Source: Pyropia haitanensis
Lineage: Eukaryota; Rhodophyta; Bangiophyceae; Bangiales; Bangiaceae
DNA length: 64,000 bases
NCBI GenBank assembly: GCA_008729055.1
Contig: SDUX01000002.1
Location: forward strand, 6,797,485-6,861,484
Direction: 5' to 3'
The translations under genes and the position numbers were made by a program. The notes beneath the pieces were generated by a model that saw only the letters and a program-made list of their open reading frames with translations, had not been told where the DNA came from and searched no databases. Positions 55,945-64,000 of this stretch are shown in pieces. Numbering within the stretch: the first letter of the stretch is position 1; the number at the start of each line of letters is the position of its first letter.

Positions 55945-56537
55945 CCGTCCCAGCCGCCCCGGCCGCCGCCACTACCAGGCGGCGGCTGCCGCCGTTGCCG
56001 CCGCCGTCGCCCCGCGCAGCGGTTGCCATTGCACACTGTCAGCGGCGGACCGTGCGCAGTCGGGCGGCCGGCTGTTTGTCTGCTGCCGCCGCCGCCATTG
56101 CCAGTGCGTGGAGTACAGGCCGCGCGGAGGTGGCTGGAGGGGGGGGGAAGGGGGGAGGTCGAAGCGAGTGCGCTGCACCGGTGGAGGGGAGTGGACGGTG
56201 CGGGAAGAATGCACGGGGGGGGGGTTGGCGGTGCTGCTCGGATGGGTGTGAGAAGCGGGGGAGGCACCGTGCGGTGACGCGCTCGGGACGCGAGGCGACG
56301 GCGGCGGCGGCGGCGGGCGGCGGGGCGGGTGGCGGCGTGTCGAGGGTAGAACAAAACAGGCGCGCGGCGCACGGACGCGGACACGGCCGTGACGGCCACC
56401 ACGCCCCGCACGCGCCACCCACGGAGGCATTGGACGAGCCGAGCACCGCCCGCAGCGGTGCCCCCACCCCCACCCGGTAGCCCCCGCTCCGCAACCCCCC
56501 CCCCGCACCCCCCTCCCCCACCCCCCCCCCCCCTAGC
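54972..56537. other. convergent intergenic region
   Basis: Between the VTT gene (+) and TFIIF alpha (-). A minus-strand frame starting at 56029 begins MATAARGDGGGNGGSRRLVV with an Ala-rich hydrophobic run and resembles a targeting sequence, but it soon becomes Arg-rich and I cannot support a gene. The rest is low-complexity GC-rich sequence. Confidence 0.35.
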
Positions 56538-58705
56538 TCACGCGGCGGGCGGCCGGTAGGCGTCCTTTAAGCTCACATAGTGGGCCTTGGCGTCGGCCGC
56601 GTCGCGGGTGATGGTCGCGATCTTGCGCACGACGTCCCAGACGCGCTTCTTCTTGTCCGCGGTGGACAGGTCAAAGCGGGCGAGGAGCTCCTTGAGCTGC
56701 AGCCGCCGCCCCGCCGCCTCCATAAACGTGAGGATGTCCACAAAGTGCGCCTCGGTGACCGCCACGCCGGGCGCGGGGAGGAGGTGGCCAAACGGACACG
56801 CCCGGTCGGGGGGGGGGGGCTCGGCCGGGGCGTCCCGCCGCCACCACCCACCTCGGCACTCAGCGTCGCGCTCGGCGCGGGCGACGCCTCCTTCTTGAAC
56901 CGCTTGGCGCCAGGCACGGGGGTGGCGCCTCGCGACGCGGCGGCGGCGGCGGCGGCGGCGGCAACGCCGGAGACGGGGCTGGCCGACCGGCGTTTGGCCG
57001 CCCCGCCCGGCGGCGCCCGCTGGTCCGCCGAGGGCGCGGGCGACGGCGACCGCCCGCGGCGGGCGGCGGCCGACGGCGCGTCCGACGCGACCGACGCGGA
57101 CCGCCGCCGCCGCGCCTTGTCCGCTGCCGACGCGCCGGCTGCGTCGCCGGCGGTAGCGGCGGCGGTGGCGGCCGCTGCCGTGGCACCGCCGGCAGCGGCT
57201 GCCGACGCGGCGGCGGCGCCGTCCGCGCCCTCCTCCCCTTCCTCCTCGGCATCCTCCTCGTCCTCGTCCCCCACGTCGTCAACGTCACTGTCGTCGTCGT
57301 CTGCGCCAGGGGACAGGGAGCGGCGCGGCCCCGGCGGGCCCGGCCGCTCCGCCAGCGGCTCGTCCTTGATCATCCGCCGGAGGATGTCCAGATTCTCCGC
57401 CTCGTCCACGTCCTCCTCCTCATCGTCGGGGCGCTCGGCAAGCTCCGGCTCCTCCACCTGTGCCAGATCATCGTCGTCAAAGGTCTCCTTGTAGTCTAGG
57501 CCGATGTGGCGCTCCGCCTCCTCCTCCTTCCCGCGCGCCATCGTCGCCGCCGTGCGGCGGATGGAGAAGGAGGACGTCTCGGCACGGCCGCTGTCGCCCC
57601 CACCGCCGCCCCCCCCCCCCCCCCCGCCGCCGCCACCGCCGCCGCCGCCGCCCCCCCCGCCCCCCCCTTCCGCCTTGGTCGCCACCCGCGACACGCCCAG
57701 AGCCGTATCCTCCTCCTCCCGCGTCGCCTCGAACGACTTGATCAGCCGCGCGAGGCGCTTCCCCCCCGCCGCCTCGCGCACCTTCATCGCCTGCTCCGCC
57801 TCCTCCACCGTCCGCGCGCGGCCGGCGCCCGCGCCGTGGCGGGTGCGGAAGAGGTACCGCGAGTGCGGGCCGAGCGGCACAATCTCCGCGGTGCGGCTGT
57901 CGTCATCGACGAGGAGGTACGCGTAGTGCGCGGCGGCCTGCTCGCCCTCAAACTGGCCCACGTACGCGGCGTAGGGGAGGGGGCCCCGCCGGGTGTGGCG
58001 CTCAAAGGGGGGGGCCCCGGCGGGGGGTGCCACCCCACCCGCCGCGGCCGCTGCAGCAGCCGTCCCACCGCCGTCAGCAGCGGCGCCAACGGCGGAGGTG
58101 GCGGCAGGGGGCGCGCCCGCGGGCTCCCCCCCGCGGCGGGCGCGCTCCAGCGCCGCGTGCGGGGCGGCCGCGAGGTCGGGCTCGGAAAACAGCTCGAGGT
58201 TCCACTTGCGCTTGACCCGGTCCGGCACCGTCGTGATGCCGACGAGCTGGTTGTGCTCCCCGCGGCGACGCCCCGAGTAGCTGTTGAAGTACATGGCCTG
58301 GCGCTCCCCCGCGCGCGCCGCCGCGATGCGCGCCGCGACCGACTCCTCGCCCTCCCGGTACAAGCGCACGGAGCCGGCGCCAGGGGCGGGCAAGTCGGGG
58401 AGGGCGTCGCGGAAGCGGGCGACGACGACGTCATCCGAGCGGGCGGCGGCAACGTGGAGGGTGTACGCCCGGTGGGTCTCGGGGTTGAGCGGCAGCTTGT
58501 CCGCAGACGCGGCTGACGTCGGCGGGCCAGTGGCGGCGCCCCCTGGGGGGGGGTCCCCTTTCCTGGCGGCCGCTGCGGAGGCGGCGGCGGTGGCCTTGCC
58601 CCGCCCGCCCGCCGGCAGCAGCGGCGCGTCGTCGTCATCTTCGTCAATGACATCGTCAAGGTCGCCGAGCTCATCGTCCATGTACGCAGCCTCCCCATCG
58701 GCCAT
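56538..58705 (-). CDS. TFIIF alpha subunit (RAP74), one homopolymer frame break
   Basis: RAP74 joins RNA polymerase II at promoters and helps initiation and elongation. The start at 58705 begins MADGEAAYMDDELGDLDDVI. The N-terminal dimerisation half has YTLHVAAARSDDVVVARF, then MYFNSYSGRRRGEHNQLVG. Its second half has YAYLLVDDDSRTAEIVPLGP, YLFRTRHG and the TVEEAEQAMKVRE helix. These match the human KYNIMAF, YYIF and TAEEAEEEW segments in order. HIGLDYKETFDDDD and a long acidic, Ser-rich centre with DILRRMIKDEP follow. At a 12-G run (56808-56819) the printed frame turns Arg-rich. The adjacent frame reads PFGHLLPAPGVAVTEAHFVD, then LQLKELLARFDLSTADKKKR and ends AKAHYVSLKDAYRPPAA. That is the C-terminal winged helix that binds FCP1. 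The protein would be about 720 residues. Confidence 0.9.
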
Positions 58706-59237
58706 GGTAGGAGTTGCGCCGCGAGAACGGGTTGACGGGAAGAAGAGGCAAGTGCCAAGAGGAGCAGGCGGCAGCGGTGCTGTCGGTTGCGGCCGTCTAC
58801 GAGGGATGGGGTGGCGGGGAGGAAGCAGCGTTCGGCGCGCACCAAGTCAGGCGGGACACGGGCTGTACTTTGCACATTCCAATGCACTGCAATGCAAGGA
58901 TAAGTCTCTGTGCAGTTCAAGTGCGTATTCACGTGGACTCATCACAAGCCGATTGACACGAGACTCGGACAACCGTCCATCTGTGATGTTGCAGTCTATG
59001 GAAGGGGGCTGTGGCTGCAACTGTTGTGACAGTCACGCCCGGCATTGAGTCCGCTCCGCGGCCTTCAAATGTTCACCCAACCCATCTGCCAAGCGCTCAG
59101 CTTCGCTCCTGTCCGCGTGGTCTGGCATCGCTTTCGACCCCTTCCGCGTTGTCTCCCCCCGCCGGCATCTTTTTACCCCTGTGCGCGTCCTCTTTCCACC
59201 CCCGTGGACGTCCTCTTTCCACTCCGTCCGTCCCACG
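58706..59237. other. divergent promoter region of TFIIF alpha and the MAPEG gene
   Basis: GC falls clearly between 58.85 and 59.05 kb. Two short repeats (atgcactgcaatgcaagg, 58881-58898) and a C/T-rich leader (59150-59235) are visible. No TATA box of standard form is seen. Confidence 0.45.
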
Positions 59238-60062
59238 ATGGGCGCCCTCCCCCTGTTTGCCGCGGCGATTCCGCGCGAGTACGCCCTCCCGCCGGCGGCC
59301 TTCCTCTTCCACGCCATCTTCCTCCAGTGGGTGGCCTTCCAAGTGGGCTCCTCCCGCAAGCGCCTGAACAAGCCCTACCCGATTGTGTGCGACCCGCCGC
59401 CGGCTTCCAAGGACGAGCCCAAGAGCCTGTTCAACTGCTACGTGCGCGCGCAGAACAACATTGTGGAGAACACGCTGATCTACATGGGCCTCCTGGGCAT
59501 CTCGTCGTTGACCACGCCGGTGGCGTCTGCCGCGGCGGGCGTCCTGTACACGTGCTCGCGGGCTGCCTACTTTAAGGGCTACACGACGGGCGACCCGTCC
59601 AAGCGCATGCGCGGCAACTTTGGCTGTACGTTGCGCTGCTGGCCCTGCGCTATTGTTTTGGTTTGCCTCTCTTGAGGAGCGCTGCCCTCGTCATGGGTGG
59701 TGGTCTCGGTGGAGCGGCGTGCATCCCGTGATCGGGGCACCAGAGCTCTCCGACGGCCCGAAAGCACCTCACGCCCACCTCGGTCCGCGGTAACCCACTG
59801 CCTCGGCTTGAGGGAGGCGCGGGGCTGGTGCCCCTCGCACAGAGGGGCGTTTGTCATTCCCCTGGGCCTACTACTAACTGGCCCCTCTTTTTCGCCTTTC
59901 TTGTGTACGTGCTGGTTGCGCCCCTCTGTTTGCTCCTTGGTTCGCGATGGTGGCTACGACGGGGGCGGTTGTGGGCGTTGCGCGGCCGCAGACTTGGGCG
60001 TCATCTACATGCTCGGCGCATCGGTGTACAGCATCCTTGCGCTGGGCGGTATCGTGTCCTAG
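59238..60062 (+). CDS. microsomal glutathione S-transferase 3-like MAPEG protein (one intron)
   Basis: MGST3-type MAPEG proteins are four-helix membrane enzymes that conjugate glutathione or reduce lipid hydroperoxides in the ER or outer mitochondrial membrane. Exon 1 (59238-59625) starts at cacgATGG and encodes a first helix (AFLFHAIFLQWVAFQVG) and a basic loop (SSRKRLNKPYP). The family signature FNCYVRAQNNIVENTLIYMG follows, then helices ISSLTTPVASAAAGVLYTCS and AAYFKGYTTGDPSKRMRG. Exon 2 (59992-60062) completes YLGVIYMLGASVYSILALGG and ends IVS. The join rebuilds GNFGYLG, equivalent to GGxxYLG in animal MGST3. Total length is 152 residues, the same as human MGST3. It has far fewer low-complexity inserts than its neighbours. 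Confidence 0.95.
59626..59991 (+). other. intron of the MAPEG gene (366 nt)
   Basis: The donor is GGCT|GTACGT and the acceptor GGCCGCAG|ACTTGG. Splicing gives TAC (Tyr) at the split codon and leaves both exons in frame. The unspliced frame stops after about 16 further codons. Confidence 0.92.
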
Positions 60063-60736
60063 AGCGCCGCCACGTCTGGGGGGTGGCTCACGTAGCGCCG
60101 TGCGCAGGACTGTACAGGCGTGGGGCGAGGCGTCCTCGCGTGGGCTTACCGTTTGGTGATGGCTGGCGAGCCCGCCTCGGGGCGGCGGCATCTGGTCTGC
60201 CGCGAGTCGTGGGCTGCGTGGGGTGGTGTGCGATTGCTAGTGAGGTGGTGACATGTACGTGTATACACTGTAGTAGCGGGGGAGGATGTCGCGGCGAGTG
60301 CGTTGTTGTGGGCGCGACGAAGGTGGGCGGTTGGCGGGTACTGTGCTGGGGAGACGGATTGCCGTTTTTCGTTGTACCCGCCATGTCGTACAGTCGGCTC
60401 CTATAGCCGAGGAGCTGGCGGTGGCGTCCCACCACCTCGGCGAGTGGCGCGGTTCGCTTGTTGCCGCGCGGCCGATGTGTGTGCTTGTCCGGCGTGTCCC
60501 GCACACCAGACGGGACCGTCAGTGGCAGTCGATGGACGCACTGTATCCCAGACACGTGGCCCACCCGCGTTGATCCGCCCGCTGCACGTGCATGCACAAA
60601 AAAAGTGGTGCTCGGGCACACGACCCCATCGTCGTCCCACGGCCGTCCCCCCCGTTCCCCCCGCGGCTGTCTGCGTGGGTCTGGTGCGCGTGTGGCTTGG
60701 TCTGCCGCTGCCGCCGCCCCCACCCCCCCCCCCACA
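60063..60736. other. intergenic region
   Basis: Moderate-GC sequence that holds the 3' flank of the MAPEG gene and the C-rich leader of the next. The open frames have no recognisable motif. Confidence 0.4.
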
Positions 60737-61930
60737 ATGCCGCCGACGCCGCCCCTCCCCCTCCCCCCCCCCCCCCGGCGCCCCCTCACCCTCCGCCGCC
60801 TCCGCGCGCGGTGGCGCCTCCACCGCGCCGAGTGGGCGGCCGCCCACGCGCCCCTCCCCGACCCGCCCGGCTACGCCGCCCACACCTCCCGCACCGGCCT
60901 CTTCCCCTCCCGCGCGGCCATCCGCCCCTTCCGCGACGTTGAGCACGTCCGCGCCGCCCTCCGGGCGGGCGTCCAGCTCTACCGCGAGTACTACTTCCCC
61001 GCCTCCACCGCGCCCGACTCGATCAGCCGCCGCGCGTGGACGGAGGCGGAGCGCGCCGCCGCGCAGCGGCGGGCCGCCGCGCGCAGCCGGGGGGTAGACC
61101 CAGACGATGACGACGCGGTCGACGCGGACGAGGCGGCGATGGAGGCGCGGGAGGCGGCGGCGGCGGCGGCGGCGGCGGCGCAGCTGGGGCGGGAGCGCGC
61201 CGCGGCGGGGCGGGCGGTGACGTCGGGCGTGGCGGCGGGTGCGGCACGGCTGCAGCAGCTGGTGGCGGACGGGGAGGTGGCGGTGGCGGCGGCGCGGCGG
61301 GTGGAGCTGCTCAACGCGAGCCTCGCCGCGTTTGCAGCGGGCTACCGGGGGGTCATGCGACGGCCGCTGGACGATGACGGGGTGGGGGGGGGGGGCGGGC
61401 AGCCCCACCGCGCCGCCCGCCGCGCCGCGCCGGCCGCCGCCGGTGGGCCGGCCGCCGCCGCGGCTTCCGCGGCGGGGGCGCCCCCGCCGCCGTCCCCCCC
61501 AGCCTCCCCGCCGCCGCCGCCGGCGGACGGCGACGCCGACGGCGCCGCCGGCGCGGCGGCCGACTCCCCCGGCGCCCCCCCCCCCGATATCCTCGGCGCG
61601 TTTGGCGCGCGCGCGTCGTCGGTGGCGGCCGCCGTGGCGGGCGTCGTCACCGACGGCGTCCGCGCCGCGTCGGCCGACGTGGCGTCGCTGGTGCTGCCGC
61701 CGCGGGAGGAGGGGGAGGGGGGGGAGAGCGCCCCCGGTGCAGCGGCGGCGGCGGCCGCGTCGCCACGCGCGCGCGCCGGCGGCGGCGACCGGCCGGCGTC
61801 GCCAAAGAAGGGGCGGCGGGCGGGGGTGCGGGGAGCGGGGCGCACGTCGCCTGCCGGCAAGGGGGCGCCGCCGCCGCCGCGACCACCTCCGCCGCCGCCG
61901 CCGCCGCCGCCAGAAGCGCCGTTGCGGTGA
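60737..61930 (+). CDS. hypothetical protein with helical, Ala-rich N-terminal half
   Basis: The start at 60737 (cacaATGc) gives 397 residues. The first 130 residues have the most protein-like composition: LTLRRLRARWRLHRAEWAAA, then GYAAHTSRTGLFPSRAAIRP and FRDVEHVRAALRAGVQLYRE, followed by YYFPAS. The LYR in QLYREYYF might suggest an LYR-type small mitochondrial protein, but length and context do not fit well and I do not assign it. Residues 100-190 are Ala/Arg/Glu-rich and probably a long helix or coiled coil. The rest is Pro/Ala/Gly low complexity with a basic patch (SPKKGRRAGVRGAG). The start lies next to C-runs (60752-60776), so the N-terminus is uncertain. Confidence 0.5.
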   Translation: MPPTPPLPLPPPPRRPLTLRRLRARWRLHRAEWAAAHAPLPDPPGYAAHTSRTGLFPSRAAIRPFRDVEHVRAALRAGVQLYREYYFPASTAPDSISRRAWTEAERAAAQRRAAARSRGVDPDDDDAVDADEAAMEAREAAAAAAAAAQLGRERAAAGRAVTSGVAAGAARLQQLVADGEVAVAAARRVELLNASLAAFAAGYRGVMRRPLDDDGVGGGGGQPHRAARRAAPAAAGGPAAAAASAAGAPPPPSPPASPPPPPADGDADGAAGAAADSPGAPPPDILGAFGARASSVAAAVAGVVTDGVRAASADVASLVLPPREEGEGGESAPGAAAAAAASPRARAGGGDRPASPKKGRRAGVRGAGRTSPAGKGAPPPPRPPPPPPPPPPEAPLR

Positions 61931-62289
61931 CGCAGCGGGCAGCGGCCGCTGCAGGGACGCCGCGCCTGCACCCGGCTGGCACTCTGTCGGGTCTGTGGTG
62001 GGCGGCCGGCGTCGCGGAGCGGTGGAGGGGGGGAGACCCGCCGCTGCCCGACTGCGGCGCGCGCGCGCGGGGGCGGGACCCGTGGGGAGAGCGCTCACCA
62101 AAAAAAAAAGGGTTCGTGCTTGTACAATCGCAGCGCCGATGCACGGCCGCCCGCAGTCCGTTCCGCCCACCCCTCCGAGCCCTGCCCACCTTCCGGCCGC
62201 CGCCCGCTCCTCCGCCCCACCCCCTCCCGCCCCCCCACTCTCCCCGCCCCCCCCCCGCCCCCCCCTCTCCCTCTTCCCCGCTCCAGCCT
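61931..62289. other. convergent 3' intergenic region
   Basis: Contains a ten-A run (62100-62109) and a C-rich stretch before the stop of the Spg1-like gene. No feature is supported. Confidence 0.4.
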
Positions 62290-63008
62290 TCAGTACTCAA
62301 TGATGGGCTGCCCCGGGCTGGACATCCGTGGCACGTTGCACTTGAGGTTGAAGCGGATGGCGAGCACAATCTTAAACAGCTTTTGCACGTTGATGCTGTG
62401 GGAAGCCGACGTAAAGATGAGCGGCGCGTGCATCGCGCGCGCAAACTTGCGCGCGTTCGCCACCGTATCCTGCTGCCGCTCCACCGCCAACGACGCAAAG
62501 GTGTCAAACTTGGTGCCGACGAGCAGCGGCACAAAGACGTGGTTAAACCCCCGCGCCTGGCGGTACCACTCCTTGATGCTCTGCAGCGTCAGCCGGCGGG
62601 TCAGGTCAAACATAAAGAGGATGGCCGACGCGTCCGCACACACCAGCGGGATCATGCTGTTGAACTCGTTCTCCCCCCCGCCCAAGTCAAAGATGGTAAA
62701 CGTGACGGTGCGCTCGCGGAGGGTAATGATCTTCTCCATAAAGTTGATGCCCAGCGTCTGGATGTAGTCCTCGTCGAACCGGTTCTCCACGTACTTGACC
62801 ATCAGGGAGGTCTTGCCGACGTACGAGTCACCCAGCAGGCCCACCTTGAGCTGGATGTTCCGCGCGGGGCGCGGCACCGGCCGTGGCACCGCCACCTGGC
62901 CGCCGGCAGCGTCGTTGGCTGGGCCACCGCCGCCGCCGCCAGCAGCGGCGGCGGCGGCACCTCCACCGCCGCTGGCGCCGCCCCGGCTGCTGCTGCTGCC
63001 GCCGCCGC

Positions 63009-63053
<45 letters not shown>

Positions 63054-63072
63054 TGCCACCCCCGCCGTTCAT
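62290..63072 (-). CDS. Spg1/Tem1-type Ras-like GTPase
   Basis: Spg1/Tem1 switches on the septation initiation or mitotic exit kinase cascade, and plants and algae carry orthologues. The ATG at 63072 (gccATGa) gives 260 residues. About 70 Gly/Ser/Ala residues form an N-terminal extension. The G domain begins NIQLKVGLLGDSYVGKTSLM (P-loop GDSYVGKT). Switch I is TLGINFMEK, and the G3 motif is DLGGGENEF in place of the DTAGQ of Rab proteins, typical of this subfamily. G4 is VGTKFD. The C-terminal signature TSASHSINVQKLFKIVLAIR is nearly diagnostic for Spg1. The protein ends PIIEY without a prenylation Cys, also as in the family. No intron or frame break is visible. Confidence 0.93.
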
Positions 63073-63972
63073 GGCGACGCGCCCGCCGGGACCGCCCCGG
63101 CGCGGCGCGGCGGGGGGGGGCGCACCCCCAGGCGCCCGCGGGAGGCGTCGAGGGGCAGCACCCCGCGGTGGCGTGCCGGTGAGGGGGGATGACAAGGTCC
63201 ACGGGCGGGGCGGCAGCAAGTGGGGGTGGGGACACGGAGGGACGGACGTTGGGGGGAGCAGAGGCGCGGGGCGGGACGCGCCCACCGCGGGGCGGGGGGG
63301 TGCCAGGGAGGGGGGGGGCAGGCCACGGGAAAGCGGGGCGGCCGCCGGCGGCCAGCGCGGCAGCAGCGCGGTCCGCGCTGCGGCGGCTGCGCCTCGGCGG
63401 GCGCGGGCGGGCGGGCGGGCGGGGCGCCGCCCCCTCCGCCGCTGCCGCTCGCGCGGGGCGGGCGATGAGCGCATGGCCCGCCGGCCCGCGGCGGCAGGGG
63501 GGGGGGGGCTTTGCCTCGCCGATGGCTGACCCCCGCCCGCTGGCGTGGCGGTGGGTCGTGCGTCCGCCACGGTCGGGCGCGCGGCTCGTGGACTTGTTGC
63601 TGGCCGGGCCCGCCGCGGCCGGCCGCGCCGACTTGTGTCGACCGGTGCGCGGCGGTTGCCGACGGTGGGTGCAGTTGAACCAGCGGTGGCACAATTACAC
63701 TGACAATTGACCAACTGTGAGGTCCAATGCAAGTACTCTTGACTAAATCGCGGGCCAATACAGGTGCACTTATCGTCCAATTTCTTTGGTGCGGTGCCCG
63801 CCGGCGGCGGTGCCGGTTCCCCACCCACGCTCGCGACGGGGGTGGATGATCCGACTTGACGATTGCCGCGTCCCGCCTCCCGAGGCACTTCCCCCTTGCC
63901 CCCCCCCCCCCCCCCGCCACTTCCGGCCCCCCCCCCCCCCCCCCCGCGCCCCCCCCATCGTCACTGAAAACG
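63073..63972. other. intergenic region upstream of Spg1-like gene
   Basis: GC-rich next to the gene, then a lower-GC patch (63680-63800) likely to hold its promoter, then C-runs (63898-63914 and 63929-63944). No gene is recognised. Confidence 0.4.
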
Positions 63973-64000
63973 ATGACCCCCTCCGCCTCCGCCTCCCCCC
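63973..64000 (+). CDS. possible gene start running off the right edge
   Basis: An ATG at 63973 after a C-rich leader (a pattern seen before other genes here) opens MTPSASASP to the window end. Nine codons are too few to say more. Confidence 0.2.

Noticed and set aside
3642..56819. Programmed ribosomal frameshifting as the explanation for the broken genes
   Set aside because: The breaks occur in unrelated housekeeping genes at plain G or C runs of varied length, in both directions and without a shared slippery site or downstream structure. Sequence error is more likely.

Overview
The window looks like nuclear DNA of a eukaryotic alga, most likely a Bangiales red alga of the Porphyra/Pyropia type. 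Gene bodies are extremely GC-rich. Codons are biased to Ala, Gly, Pro and Arg, and conserved domains sit inside long low-complexity spacers. Most genes lack introns and only three show an intron I can place. All recognisable products are eukaryotic housekeeping proteins. The organism call is an inference from composition and gene structure.

Layout: 1-3.5 kb is a gene-poor, AT-richer stretch. Next come a fructosamine-3-kinase-like gene (+), a nuclear poly(A) polymerase (-), a GW-repeat protein (+), a mitochondrial-type GrpE (-) and a Ulp1/SENP SUMO protease (+). A TIR transposon-like element lies at 20.2-21.3 kb. From 21.6 to 27.3 kb there is one FHA-domain gene (-) whose 3' half is a 3.3-kb in-frame tandem repeat. 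APC8/CDC23 (+) and a SKA1-like kinetochore gene (+) follow head to tail. A 6.7-kb AT-richer island (32.8-39.5 kb) contains PIF/Harbinger-like and TA-flanked TIR elements. The right third holds a C2H2 zinc-finger gene (+), three unrecognised genes (46.3-47.1 + with one membrane segment, 48.5-49.8 - with a C-terminal membrane segment, 60.7-61.9 +), a VTT/DedA membrane protein (+, one intron), TFIIF alpha/RAP74 (-), an MGST3-type MAPEG protein (+, one intron) and a Spg1/Tem1 GTPase (-).

The genes do not form a pathway or operon. Several happen to act in cell division (APC8, SKA1-like, Spg1) or RNA polymerase II/mRNA biology (RAP74, poly(A) polymerase, the FHA/SR-like protein). I see no prokaryotic-style defence or biosynthetic system.

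A recurrent feature is that six genes with convincing domains change reading frame at long G or C runs (9-32 nt). Other genes cross runs of 8-12 nt without a break. Sequencing or assembly error is the simplest explanation, and each break is described so it can be checked. Starts for the low-complexity proteins are the least certain part of the annotation.
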